Of a stretch of DNA of 64,000 nucleotides, positions 1 to 10,595 are shown in pieces; positions within the stretch are counted from its first letter, which is position 1; every line of letters begins with the position of its first letter. The stretch is from Trifolium pratense (taxonomy: Eukaryota > Streptophyta > Magnoliopsida > Fabales > Fabaceae), in contig NC_060060.1 in the NCBI RefSeq assembly GCF_020283565.1, positions 43,400,001-43,464,000 on the forward strand, written 5' to 3'. The translations under genes were made by a program, and so were the position numbers. The notes under the pieces are model-generated. The model ran no database searches. It was not told where the DNA came from and was given only the letters and a program-made list of their open reading frames with translations.

Positions 1-740
1 GGTATTGCCTGCATAAGGGATGTCTAGGGTGACATGAGTGATTGACATTAGTTGTATTAGGGTCTATGTGTATCTCTAATTGATAATTGATAATTGGCAC
101 TAGAATGACATAATTGTGCTTGAATTACTATGTGAGGCATATTATGTGATATTTGATATGTGACATTGTTGTCGTCTAACCGACTATTTTATTGATGTGT
201 GTGATGGCACTTTGTTGGAATGGTTGTAGATGTATTATTTGGAATGTGTTGAAGTGTTTAGATATGTGTGATTCTAAATGTTGCTCTAATACTTGATTAT
301 TGTGTAATCTTAGAGTTGAGCTATGAACTAAGCATGTGTGTGCGTGAGTTAGATACAAAATGTTGGCATGTGTTAATTATGCTCCTTGCACATGTAATTA
401 TTTGGATTATGTTTTCTAACTCTCTGTTTTGTGTATTTGACTGGTTTGGGACCAGACCCACAGGTTATGTCTTTATCGCTGTTCAAGTTTTGGTGAAGCT
501 CCGCTCTGATTGTGACACGGGAAAAAGGGTGTACTTAGCGTATAGAGTCTTTAGGACTTATTGTATTTATTTGGAAAAATGTATCTTTTCATAAAGAGGA
601 TTTATTTTTTATAAACACGGTTTTACTAAATACATTAGTATTATTTTTGTAGTGAGGAGTGTAATTTTTCGTTGCGTACTTTGAGAAAAAGATTTTTATA
701 AAGGTATAATTACTTAAATAATGGGTTTGGGTGTTTCAAG
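1..740. other. Intergenic sequence, no gene recognised
   Basis: No open frame here has recognisable protein similarity, and the two short ones near 268-594 look like chance. A more GC-balanced stretch around 440-560 could be the edge of an older retroelement, but no terminal repeat or primer-binding site is visible. The LINE begins at about 723-741. Confidence 0.4.
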
Positions 741-1837
741 GTGGATGTACCAAGGCTAGCTTCATCTTGGTGGAGAGATTTATGTCATTTGGATGGGGAA
801 AATAGATGGTTTAGTACGGCCTTGGGGAAGAAGGTGGGTAAAGGTGATTCGACTAATTTTTGGAATGAACTGTGGATCGGTGATCAATCTTTACGACATC
901 GACTCCCACGTTTGTTTGGTATTTCTATGCAGCATCAGTCAATGATACAAGATGTTGGTAGGATGATTGAAGGTAGGTGGCAGTGGAAGTTGTTATGGCG
1001 TAGAGATCGTTTTCAATGGGAGCAGGAACTTTATGATGAGTTTGCTGAGATTATTGTCCCGTTTGTCCCGGTGGATAATCTTGATAGGTGGTTGTGGCTT
1101 GGGGATGGGATTCAAGGGTTTATTGTCAAATCAACATATCTCCGTTTGGAAAATATGGTCACTGATCATCGAACTCTGGAATCAGTGGAGGAATTTGTGT
1201 TTAAAAGATTGTGGAAGTGTGCAAGGTACGTGCTTTTGCTTGGCAGTTGTTACTAAATCGTGTCCAGACAAAGGAGAATTTATTTAAACGTACGATGCTG
1301 CAGATGGATCAACAGCTCTATGTGTTATGTGGTAGAAAGACAGAAACTGCAGTTCACTTTTTTCTCCATAGTGTGTGGCAGAAATCTGGTATGAAATTTC
1401 TGGCTAGCTGGGTTTTAATTTAATTATCCCACCGAATATTGCTATTTCTTTTGCTATGTGGACTACTTGTGTCACAATTAAGAAAGAAAAGGCAGGGATG
1501 AGCTTGATATGGAATGCATTTATGTGGACTATCTTAGAAATGAGTATTTTGCCTAACTCATCCTTACAAAACCGGCTTGTAAGGTGAGGATTGCCACTTG
1601 CTTATAAACACTTGTCAAGGTCATCTCACAACCAATGTTTGACTTCTTAACACACCCCCTCACGTCCAGCACTATTGAGCTTGGTGCGTGGATATAGACG
1701 GTGGGTGGCCCGATAGCGGAAACTTGATAACAGGTGGCCCAACGGATCGGGGAGAGGCTCTGATACCATCTTACAAATGAGTATTGGGCTTAACTCATCC
1801 TTACAAAACCGGCTTATAAGGTGAGGATTGCCACTTG

Positions 1838-2628
1838 TGATAAGCGACCGCTTAGGATCGTCTTGAAAACAGGTAAAGGAGGAACTTGACCCTAACCGCG
1901 ACCTGCCGGTAGAACCAAAGTTATCAAGATATAGAGGAACTTGACCCTAACCGCGACCTGCCGGTAGAACCAAAGTTATCAAATAAAGTGCGACCCTAAC
2001 CGCGACCTGCCGGTAGAACCAACACTATAAAGTTCTTATCTCAAGAACAAAGGAAAAGTTCTCACAAGAAAACTCTCAAATTATATTAAACTTCAAGTTG
2101 TGGTTTGAGAAGTACATGATAGTCCTATTTATAGCATATCCTTACATAGTAGGATTTATTGTCCACTATCATTCATTCATTATAGACCTTAGAAAATTCC
2201 CACTAACTTGCTTATAAATTCCTACTAGCCACTATAATGACTTAGTGCACCACTAGGAAGCATTTAGAAAGGCTAGAAGGAAGCTAAAGGTCATCTAAAA
2301 ACCTTCTTAATACCAAAAACGAAAATTGCCATAAAAATAAAGAAAATTGGACTTAATTGTTTATTTATTTAGTCCAATATTATTAGACACAAAATAGTCC
2401 AATGATGCTTCTCAAGATGTGAATTGGGCTTCAAGTTGGGCTAAAGCATCTTCATCCAATTGTAAGAAATTGAGCCAAGTTGGTTCAGCCTCCGAAGGAT
2501 ATCGATCTTCTTTTTCTTTGATCTTGATGACTAGACTTTGTAAGGCTTGATTCATCCTCATAGTCTTGGACCTAGTCATAGGACCTCCTATCTCATGCAA
2601 AGGATCTTTAGATAAGTCGGTTCCATCA
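1838..2628 (-). mobile_element. Solo LTR, 791 bp, inserted in the TRIM
   Basis: On the minus strand it begins TGATGG and ends TTATCA, and it is flanked on both sides by the 5-bp duplication ACTTG (1833-1837 and 2629-2633). No internal retroelement sequence is present, so it is best read as a solo LTR left by recombination. From the 5' edge of the minus strand an open frame continues to 2412; it contains GGPMTRSKTMRMNQAL, which resembles the C-terminal tail of plant Ty3/gypsy polyproteins. The opposite end carries three tandem copies of a unit of about 50 bp (1880-2022). The superfamily is inferred only from the short coding tail. Confidence 0.7.
1880..2022. repeat. Three tandem repeats of about 50 bp inside the solo LTR
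   Basis: The core GACCCTAACCGCGACCTGCC, followed by GGTAGAACCAA, occurs three times. The first two copies also share a TTATCAA tail, and the third is shorter. In an LTR such repeats often lie in U3 near promoter elements, but no function is shown here. Confidence 0.85.
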
Positions 2629-3032
2629 ACTTGCTTATAAACTCTTGTCAAGGCCATCTCATAACCGATGTGAGATTTCAGACTGTTTGGAAGCAGCGTA
2701 ACGATTATGTCTTCAATAATGTTGCAGTCATCGTGGAGGAGGTGGTAGAGAACATTAAGGTTGTATCATGGCAATGGTTCGTAGGAAGGATGGCGAAGGG
2801 TCCATGTATGTTGTACGAATGGAAGTGGAGTCCGATTGATTGCATAAAAAGTTGAGGTGTGTGTTTTTGCGCTATTGAGGCTTTTGTTGTATTCTTTCTG
2901 TGTAGTATAAGCATGTTGGTCTAGCCTTATTTCTAGATTTCGGTTATTTCACCCCTGTGCTTATCTCTTGTAACTTTTTAACCCTCATAACATGCCTTCA
3001 CTAGTAGAAAAATGACTTTTGGATAAAGGATT

Positions 3033-3250
3033 CCACTACTGGTATGTGAATACCAGTAGTGAAACACATTTGACCAAAGGATTTCACTACTGATATTTGA
3101 ATACCAGTAGTGAAAAGTTCATAAACAAGGGATTTCACTACTGATTTTCTTAAATCAGTAGTGAAAAATAGACACGGTGGCAATGTTGTAATTACGTTGA
3201 AATTTGTTTTAATTGAATTTCACTACTGATTTGGTATTCACCCGTAGTGG
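3033..3250. repeat. Left subterminal repeats of the CACTA element
   Basis: At least six copies of a short unit like TTCACTACTGATTT or AATACCAGTAGTGAAA occur in both orientations. They face each other as small hairpins and match the units at the right end. Confidence 0.8.
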
Positions 3251-3404
3251 AATCCCTTAACTTAGAATAATTAATTATGTTCTTTTCATTCGCTCAATTC
3301 ATTCCATACGCGTTCGTTTCATTCCCAAAAGAGCTAATCCCTTGTTTCTTCGTCTTCTTCGATCGTCTTCGTCTTCTTCGAAAATGTTATTTCCCCACAT
3401 ACAA

Positions 3405-3866
3405 CTACTGGAAACCATACATACAATCTTTGTATTTAGCTAATCCCTTAACGGATTTACCGTCTTCCAAAACCAGTTTTCCGGAGAATACGACATACCC
3501 TAACAAATCAGACTTCTCATCTCCAGCAGCAGCAGCAGCTCCTATGTCAATCCTATGCTCAAAATTCTTAGCCGCAGCATCCTGATCACCGGATTGGCGA
3601 ATGACATCGGTGGTGGGCTTCTTGGAATCCTTGACTTTGCCTCGTTTTTCGGGGAAGACGATAGGGGAGGAATGTTCACCAGCAGTTGATATCTGAGAAC
3701 ACAATCCCAAACGTCTGAAAGATTGTTGAGGTGAAGAGAGTCTAAGTGCGGCAGCAGCTGATGCAGCGGCGGCCTTAGTGGTGTTACTACTACCAGTTGA
3801 ATTACGGGAAAAACTCCCAGTCTTGAGCATATCTCTCATAATAAAAAAGTTAGAAACATGACGCAC
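3405..3866 (-). CDS. Unidentified 153-aa open frame inside the CACTA element
   Basis: The frame runs from ATG at 3866 to a stop at 3405. The predicted protein starts MRHVSNFFIMRDML, has two alanine-rich stretches (roughly residues 32-40 and 108-114), and ends with a more complex part containing DLLGYVVFSGKLVLEDGKSV. The alanine runs are encoded partly by GCAGCAGC-type repeats. I do not recognise the family. Its position inside a transposon that also holds a transporter fragment suggests a captured piece of a host gene, perhaps exon 1 of a gene with a mitochondrial or plastid presequence. Whether it is expressed cannot be told from the sequence. Confidence 0.35.
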   Translation of the reverse strand: MRHVSNFFIMRDMLKTGSFSRNSTGSSNTTKAAAASAAAALRLSSPQQSFRRLGLCSQISTAGEHSSPIVFPEKRGKVKDSKKPTTDVIRQSGDQDAAAKNFEHRIDIGAAAAAGDEKSDLLGYVVFSGKLVLEDGKSVKGLAKYKDCMYGFQ

Positions 3867-5056
3867 GCAGGAAGAGAAAATAAGGTTGGGAATTAGGGTT
3901 TGAAGATTATGAAATTGGCAGAGTGGAGCTCACTCAGATCCCAAATCCCAAAATCCCTAAATCCCAAATCACAGCAAACACATAAAATTCTTCTCTTTGA
4001 AACCCTAAATCCCTAAATCGTCTTCTTCGATCTCTTCGAAACCCCAAACCGTATTCCTTCTCCCACCCTCCGCCGCCGTCGCCGTCAGTCAGTTTGTTTC
4101 AATTGAGCTTCCATTAATATTCAAGTAAGTCAATTCATTTTAATTAAACCTTTTATTTATGCTTCAACCTTGCACGTATATAGTTTATATATTTTTTGTT
4201 TGGTTATTGAATTTTATTTGGAACTAACCCTGTAACTGGGTATTGGAATTAGAGTGCACACGCAACTACTACTGTATTAGAACTTCCACTCTTTTAACGT
4301 AGGAGAGCTTGTAACATTCACTTTAGATATTAACAAGTTGTGATAATGCTGTGATTATTAGTTTATTATTATGTCAGTTCATTTGTGAAAGAATGCAAAG
4401 TGAAGATTGAAAACACCATTTTGTTTTAGAAGATTGATGATCAAAATCACATGTTCAAGTTACTGATATGTGTGCTAGCTTTTGTTTGATTTCTTACTTA
4501 TTTTGTGCTTATATACAATGTTTATTATTTTCTGCTTTTGTTTCCAGATGTTTAACAAGATTTATAAACTCCTATTTGTGTTGTTTTTAAACTGGTGTGG
4601 GTTATAATTGTCAAACCAGTTTGTGTTATGTTTTTTCTATGTTGTGCCAAATTTGAGTAGCTTTGGAGGCCAATCCTTCAACTTAGTTAAGACTTTACCA
4701 GTATTTCATGTTTCTTAATACCAGTATACACATGTTCTATGTTATGCCCTTAAAGGTTCTTGGTTACTAAAACTTTTTAAAAAAAGAACAAAAGAAAGAC
4801 TAATTGTTCAGCTGACTAATGACTATCCAGTGTGATGATTATGATAAAGCAACATCTTCAGCCACATTGCATAAAATTGTTTCCGTGATGCGAGAGGACC
4901 ATAATCAAGTAATCATATTGGTTTTCAGTCTCACATTATTTTCTTGTTGCTTGTTGTTGAATGTAATATACATGCGATCAATCATACTTAGATTCTAGAA
5001 ACACTTTGGTGTTAGGTTCTGAACTATTTATAATCCCATACTTATTGGTTGTACAG

Positions 5057-5718
5057 GCCTTTCCGCAATTTACAGGTATAACACAGTGATGTACTACAGT
5101 CCAACAATCGTCCAAATGGCTGGATTTCACTCTAATGAGTTGGCTCTTCAACTCTCTCTCATAGTTGCCGGATTGAATGCTGCCGGAACAGTTCTGGGCA
5201 TTTACCTTATTGACCATGCAGGGCGAAAAACATTGGCCCTATATAGTTTAGGAGGAGTAATAGTTTCTCTGATAATCTTATCCGTATCATTTTTTAACCA
5301 ATCATCTGCCACTACTACAAATCAAAATGATTTATATGGGTGGCTTGCGGTTGCTGGTTTGGCCCTATATATTGCATTTTTCTCGCCAGGGATGGGACCT
5401 GTGCCGTGGACAGTAAACTCGGAAGTATATCCACAAGAATACCGAGGAATGTGTGGAGGCATGTCAGCTACTGTGAATTGGATTTCAAATTTGATTGTTG
5501 CACAGTCCTTTCTTTCTATTGCAGAAGCTGCAGGGACTGGTCCTACGTTCTTTCTTCTCGATGTCATAGCTGTTGTTGCATTTTTGTTTGTGGTTTTCTT
5601 TGTTCCAGAAACCAAAGGATTGACATTTGATGAAGTGGAACTGTTGTGGAGGGAGAGAGCTTGGGGTAAGAATCCTCACACTAAAACCCTTCTTGAACGT
5701 GGAAATCAATCCTACTAA
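5057..5718 (+). pseudogene. Captured 3' exon of an inositol transporter (INT1-like), frameshifted
   Basis: This encodes about 220 C-terminal residues of a major-facilitator sugar transporter. The [11 protein letters not shown] segment, the [10 protein letters not shown] loop, the [20 protein letters not shown] motif and the ending [15 protein letters not shown] point to the plant inositol transporter family, INT1 type. The exon begins after a TACAG acceptor (5052-5056). The first codons read QAF-P-QFTGI, and then one base is missing at about 5080-5085 where the family has GINTVMYY, so the frame breaks just before the long open part (5086-5718). The first two thirds of the transporter are absent. 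It lies within the CACTA element and is read as a captured, non-functional gene piece. Confidence 0.8.
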
Positions 5719-6309
5719 GAATCCATCCTTTTGTAGTCCTCCTAGGAACTGTATCCATTTTATTTTATACATTGTGCTTATTCTACGTATGAATTTTGAT
5801 TCATGGGAGGTGGGTAAGATCAGGTAATAAATGTGTCGTTGTTGCTATGCTATGTAATTCTTCTTTCAAAAGTTAAATAATAAATGAATACATATAATAT
5901 AAGTTACCAGTTTGTGGTTTTGGTTGCAGGGACAGTTACCAGTATTTCATGTTTTGTAGCACTTGGAATTGGAGGTGGTATTAATGGGCTCTCTGCTTGT
6001 TCCCTCTCCTCAAAGATGCTGGTACTTTGTGGTTTTAGATGATTTTGAATTTAGTTTCTTAGTCATTAGACTTGGAATTAATTATTGATAATGTTAAGCA
6101 CTGACTTTTAATGTGTTGCATGTAACTTGTTAGCTTGTTAGGAATTAACAATGACTTGTGGAAAATAATATTCGGAATTATGTCAATTTTCTTGTGCGTT
6201 ATTAGCTACTAGTAATTTCTAGGTTGTATAATTTCTGCGCCGGAAAAGTGTAGGTTGTATAATTAATATGGCACAGGAAGCTACAAAAAACGAAAAAAAA
6301 AAACTAACA

Positions 6310-6815
6310 TACCACTACTGATATTTATATTAAACAGACGTGAAAACTACACATACCACTACGGGTAAAAGTAATGACCAGTAGTGGAATCCCCAATTCT
6401 TTAAAAAATAACTGGAAAACCATACATACCACTACGGATATGCGTAAATACCCGTAGTGGAATCCCCAATTCTTTAAAAAAAAAACTGGAAAACCATACA
6501 TACCACTACGGATATGTGTAAATACCCGTAGTGGAATCCCCATGATATATATTAAAAAAATTTGAAATCATACATACCACTACTGGTATTCATTATAACC
6601 GACGTGGAATCTCATACATACCACTACGGGTAATTGGAAAAACCGACGTGGAAAGTCCATAATTTTAAATAATAATTAAAGAAGAAATTAGGATACCACG
6701 ACGGGTATTAAAAGACCCGACGTGGAAAGTCTGGACTTACAACGACGCCAGCATTCACTACGGCCACGGCCAGTAGTGGAATGTCCGTTTGGCCAGTAGT
6801 GGAATCCCCTTTCTG
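6310..6815. repeat. Right subterminal repeats of the CACTA element
   Basis: About ten copies of a unit like ATACCACTACGGGTA or its inverse CCCGTAGTGGAATCCCC occur, several in long direct repeats of about 65-70 bp (6410-6545). Open frames across this region are artefacts of the repeats. Confidence 0.8.
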
Positions 6816-6877
6816 CACTAGTGCTTTTGTTATGAAGTGGATGTTAATATAAGTTTTTGTTGCTAAAAAAAAAAAAT

Positions 6878-8480
6878 GGTTCAACATCTTGCTAAAACTT
6901 ATTTTTGCAAAATGTAGTCAACATACAAAAATTCAACAGGAAGATATTTGGACAAAGGATAGAATTAGGATTAAGATTAATTTTTGTAATATCTTTGGAG
7001 AGTTACTTTGTAAACAAGTGCTTTTTCGTTATTTCATTACTGGATTGAAGTCAAAACTACATAGTTATAGTTTCAACAGTGTTTTTTTTTATTTGAATGG
7101 AAACTACGAAAAACCCATTCCTTAGAAATCAAAACATTCTATATTTTTTTATATTTTTGATATCAATATTTTGATATAAAGTATAATGAATAGATCGAAA
7201 TAATTCATAGATAGATCGATCTATTCTATAAATTATGGAAAAGAAAAAAAATATACCAATTGGAACGAAGAGCTGCTCTCTCCGTTAGAGTAGGTTATTT
7301 TGACCGAACTGAGTAAACAATTTAATGGTATTCTTTTCTTTCTCGCTATTTATCTTTTCTTGTGATTGTTATTGTCTCTCACTTATTGGTTGCTTAATTC
7401 TATTTTGCATCGGTATTTTTATTGTTGCGTTTCTTACCAATGCACAACAAGTCTTGATTTACTATAAAATGTTTTGAGCCTAGCAAATCAGGGTCCCGTA
7501 CGCTTTTACAATTCTGTGGTATATATTGGATAATTTATTCTACAATAAACCATCATGCTTTTTGTAGTATATTGGATAATTGATCCTAAAATAAACCATT
7601 TTGCGACAACTATTGTCTCTTTTGATCGGATAAAAATATCATTTACAAGTAGACTTTTGGATGGATTAAATATGAATATCAAACAAATTATTTCACGTGA
7701 AGAAAGATTCTTTTTTTAGAGCAATGCTACATCGAAAGGAGTACAGCACATGAAAGGCAAGAAGTTTATTGTGTATTATGTTCAGGTATACCTACTCCCT
7801 TCGATTTCAAATATGAATTCTCTTTCTAAGTTTATTCAATATTTTTTTGTCTAAAATATATATCAAATACATATATGATTCAATGAACCTCTAAAATATA
7901 AACAGAATCTTTACTTGTATTTGAGACCGGAGGGAGTAGCGAAAATTATAAAGAAGTTTATTGTGAAGCTATGCATATGACCATGACCACGGAAATTATA
8001 AAGAAGTCTTGTTAACTTTGTGAAGACTGGAAAATATTTAAGGAACCACAAAAAGGGTCTAATTTTGCAAGGTTATATTTCCAAGGAAGCAATAGAAAAT
8101 CCAATCCGTGATATTATTATAGAGGGGTGATATATCAACATTAATTTGTAGGACAAAAATACGACATATTTATTGTATTTTTGCTAGAAAGTTGTGTTTG
8201 AATAGCAATTTCCATTATTATATTATATATATAAAGGTCGTCAAGTGTGTACATAAGAAATTTTCATCAATAATCGATGGTAAATTAAATTATTTTACTC
8301 ATTTGTGATCTTTATATAATAAACATAAAATATCTCCAATTGCTTATATTTTACTAATGTTCACAATCACACACTTCACATAAATTAATTCCCCCTTTGT
8401 GAAGGAAGTTTCATATGAATGGATTTGCAGTTTTAAAAATTAAAGATGAATATATAAAGCAATATTGAGAGTGGAATTGA
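6878..8480. other. Upstream flank of the first DUF247 gene, with MRNIP-intron remnant
   Basis: There is no protein-coding gene. About 7440-7600 resembles the MRNIP-like intron sequence at 19074-19190 and 26340-26450 (shared order of AATGTNTTGAGC, GGTCC, ACAATTCT, and CCTAAAATNAA), so an older array unit probably ended here. About 7600-7680 matches the DUF247 upstream sequence at 14205-14275. A Stowaway-like MITE lies at 7793-7938. Confidence 0.5.
7793..7938. mobile_element. Stowaway-like MITE
   Basis: The inverted ends are CTCCCTTCGATTTCAAAT on the left and ATTTGAGACCGGAGGGAG on the right, with TA on either side. These are the hallmarks of Tc1/mariner-derived Stowaway elements. Confidence 0.7.
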
Positions 8481-8533
8481 CATCTGCTCCAAACTACTGA
8501 AAAAGATTCATACTTCATTATTTCAACATTCAG

Positions 8534-8627
8534 GTTCCTCCTCCTCCTCCTTTTTAATAATTATACTATCATTTTTATTCTGTGTTTCAATTCTTTATAA
8601 GAATATTTGTTTCATACTATATATCAG
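8534..8627 (+). other. Probable 5' UTR intron of the first DUF247 gene
   Basis: A donor (CAG/GTTCCTCC at 8534) and a pyrimidine-rich acceptor (ATATATCAG, ending 8627) bracket about 94 bp just before the ATG at 8651. The same arrangement is kept upstream of the copy at 21664, which favours a spliced leader. This is an inference from splice consensus only. Confidence 0.4.
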
Positions 8628-8650
8628 GAACTTTTATTTATTCCATTTAA

Positions 8651-9946
8651 ATGGAGGCACAACCAAATGGTTATGTGAGTGAACTTGAGAATGAGTTGAT
8701 TGAAATTATTAAAGGAGTGGTTCTTCCAGAAATGTCTGGAACCCATGAGCAATGCATTTACAAAGTACCACAAACAATTCGCCAAGCTAATCCACAAGCT
8801 TATACTCCTCAAACTATTTCCATCGGCCCTTTTCACAGTCCGCGTGGCTCAATTAGTTACAACAACAATTTGCACCAAATGGAAGAACTCAAACAAAAAT
8901 ATCTCAAAGGATTTCTAAATAGAACAAATATATGTGTGGGTGATTTGGTTTCCAAACTTCAAGAATGGGAAAATAAAATTCGAAATTGTTATGCAGGGCT
9001 TGTTAGCTTTGACAGCAAAGATTTCTTAAAAATTATTATAGTTGATGCATGCTTCATAATTGAACATTTTCTTAGGTACTATAGTTACACAAATTGGAAG
9101 GAAAATGATCCTATCTTTTTAAAAGAAAGGCTATTCCTAGACATTTTTAATGACTTAATACTTCTTGAAAATCAACTACCTTTTTTTGTTCTTGAGGAGA
9201 TATACAAATTTGCTAATATAAATCTTCAACTTCCATCCTTTATTACTATTACTGTAAATTATTTTCGTCGACTCAACCTACAGAAAATAAATTCCATAGG
9301 ATTGCATCCAAAACATTTCACAGATCTTCTAAGAACATTTTTTCTACCAACATCAGTTGATTTTGCCCAAGGAGAAATGGAACATGAAATTGAACATCTA
9401 TACAGTGTGAGTCAATTATCAGAAGCAGGATTAGTCTTTGAAGTTAGCGAAAGTAAATGCTTATTTGACTTGAAATTGGATATGGGTGTGTTGAAAATGC
9501 CACGCTTTGAAGTGCATGATAAAACAGAGTTATACATGAGAAATATATTAACATTTGAAGAATGTCACTTTTCATATCAAGATTCAGCATACATTTCTCA
9601 ATACTTCATAATTTTAGATTATCTTATAAATACAGAAAAAGATGTGAGCATTTTAGTTGATAACAAAATCATTGTCAATTGGATTGGTGATGATAATGCA
9701 GTGGCTACAATGGTTAACACTCTTTGCAAAAATGTCACAATGCCTAGATTCAATTTAAAGTATCTATCTTTGTGTCAGAAGTTAAATGGTTTCTATGAAA
9801 ACCCTAGAAACAAATATAAGGCTATCTTTGTACATGAGTATTTCGACACTCCTTGGAAAATGGCATCAACTATTACCGCAATATTGCTAGTTTTGTTTAC
9901 TATGATCCAAGCTGTGTGTTCAATATGGTCATTAGTGAAGTCATAG
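8651..9946 (+). CDS. DUF247 (UPF0481) plant protein, copy A
   Basis: This is a single uninterrupted frame of 431 aa. It has the layout of the plant DUF247 family (PF03140): an N-terminal IYKVPQTIRQANPQAYTPQ segment with the usual SIGPFHSP signature (about residues 38-65), LKIIIVDACFIIEHFL (about 130-145), DLILLENQLPFFVLEEIY (about 170-187), and a C-terminal membrane segment, roughly residues 404-425 (ASTITAILLVLFTMIQAV). Family members are mostly predicted membrane-anchored proteins of unknown biochemistry; some grass members are linked to self-incompatibility. The copy at 21664 differs at only about 25 residues by eye. Its 3' flank is also shared with that copy to about 10300. The start is supported by the conserved MEAQPNGYVSEL N-terminus in the other copies. 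Confidence 0.9.
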   Translation: MEAQPNGYVSELENELIEIIKGVVLPEMSGTHEQCIYKVPQTIRQANPQAYTPQTISIGPFHSPRGSISYNNNLHQMEELKQKYLKGFLNRTNICVGDLVSKLQEWENKIRNCYAGLVSFDSKDFLKIIIVDACFIIEHFLRYYSYTNWKENDPIFLKERLFLDIFNDLILLENQLPFFVLEEIYKFANINLQLPSFITITVNYFRRLNLQKINSIGLHPKHFTDLLRTFFLPTSVDFAQGEMEHEIEHLYSVSQLSEAGLVFEVSESKCLFDLKLDMGVLKMPRFEVHDKTELYMRNILTFEECHFSYQDSAYISQYFIILDYLINTEKDVSILVDNKIIVNWIGDDNAVATMVNTLCKNVTMPRFNLKYLSLCQKLNGFYENPRNKYKAIFVHEYFDTPWKMASTITAILLVLFTMIQAVCSIWSLVKS

Positions 9947-10334
9947 TACAAAGATAAGAAATAATGTTACTTTGAATGGTTTTACCGTTGGAAGGATTTT
10001 CTTGTGTTCATCTCTACTGGTTTTACTGCTGGAAGGTTTGGAGTGATGCTTCTTTTGCATTATTTGGCATATTATCACAGTCGTTTGTTATGGTCTTATT
10101 TTGGTCTGGTTCTTTGTTGGGTATTGGTTTTTTTTTTTTTTTTAAATTTAGTTTTGAAGAAGAAACAACGCAGAGAATGCGACGTCTGGTTTGTTTGTTT
10201 TGTTCCTCTTGTGTACATCTTGTACTACTTTCACATTAATAAAGTTAGCTCTATTATTCAGGTAGATGGCAATTGCTTGTAAAAATATGTTGTTAATTTA
10301 TATGAAATGGTGTTTTTTATGAGCTTGTAAAGAT

Positions 10335-10410
10335 TTAAAACCTTAGTCCTAAAGAGCAACCAAGTGACTCTGCCAAATTAAAAACTTATGTTTCCTCCAT
10401 TTCTAGACTG
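10335..10410 (-). pseudogene. Remnant of RH39-like helicase exon 5
   Basis: AAAGAGCAACCAAGTGACTC, followed by TTATGTTTCCTCCATTTCTA, matches exon 5 of the truncated helicase gene (32230-32300) and the remnant near 23490-23550. It is a short scar in the expected place, just downstream of a DUF247 copy. Confidence 0.6.
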
Positions 10411-10595
10411 GACTTTGATAATAGACCTCATTAATTAATTATTCCTAATGACCTCATTTTGTTTAATTATTAACAAACTAGACTTTGATAATAGACCTCA
10501 TTAATTAATTATTGTAGCAGTGTATGTATCTTTAACTTGTTGTGACTTTGGTGCTATTTATGAAACCAATGAATAAACTATAAAATGTTTAGGAA

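Larger units (their letters stand above)
1532..2680 (-). mobile_element. TRIM retroelement (about 358 bp) with a nested solo LTR
   Basis: Read on the minus strand this is a miniature LTR element. Two LTR copies of about 120 bp lie at 1532-1652 and at 1769-1837 joined to 2629-2680. They flank an internal part of about 116 bp. The internal part starts with a primer-binding site, TGGTATCAGAGCC (1756-1768, reverse complement), matching initiator methionine tRNA. It ends in a purine tract, GAGGGGGTG (1653-1661), directly before the LTR start TGTTAAG. There is no coding capacity. The flanks GACTA (1527-1531) and GACTG (2681-2685) are the likely 5-bp target duplication with one mismatch, and removing the element rejoins the LINE frame. 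The second LTR is split by the solo LTR at 1838-2628. Confidence 0.8.
2999..6823. mobile_element. Non-autonomous CACTA transposon carrying gene fragments (Pack-CACTA type)
   Basis: The left end reads CACTAGTAGAAAAATGAC and the right end TTTCTGCACTAGTG, so both ends are CACTA with a short inverted repeat. The flanks are a perfect 3-bp duplication, CTT (2996-2998 and 6824-6826), as expected for this superfamily. Both subterminal regions are packed with direct and inverted copies of motifs such as CCACTACTGGTAT and CCCGTAGTGGAATCCCC (about 3033-3250 and 6310-6810), the usual arrangement of transposase-binding sites. No transposase is encoded. The inside holds host-gene sequence: the end of an inositol-transporter-like gene (5057-5718), an unidentified minus-strand open frame (3405-3866), and a GC-richer leader-like segment (3900-4130). 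It sits in the 3' untranslated region of the LINE. Confidence 0.85.
741..6877 (+). mobile_element. 5'-truncated LINE (non-LTR retrotransposon), split by two later insertions
   Basis: Three separated blocks read as one element. 741-1530 encodes the end of a plant LINE ORF2, with a GDSTNFWNELW motif typical of the region before the reverse-transcriptase zinc-binding (zf-RVT) domain. The frame shifts near 1211-1256, and zf-RVT-like sequence with cysteine and histidine residues follows to about 1423. 2681-2855 resumes with WKQRNDYVFNN, the usual C-terminal motif of these proteins, and a stop, followed by a 3' untranslated region. 6824-6877 is the end of that region and a run of about 12 A. The gaps are a TRIM (1532-2680) and a CACTA element (2999-6823). 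The copy is dead: frameshifted, 5'-truncated and interrupted. I found no convincing LINE target-site duplication. Confidence 0.75.

Noticed and set aside
1880..2022. Possible CRISPR-like spaced repeats
   Set aside because: Three imperfect units of about 50 bp without true spacers, in a plant LTR; CRISPR arrays do not occur in plant nuclear genomes.
6325..6543. A 72-codon minus-strand frame
   Set aside because: It consists of the subterminal repeats of the CACTA element read as protein.
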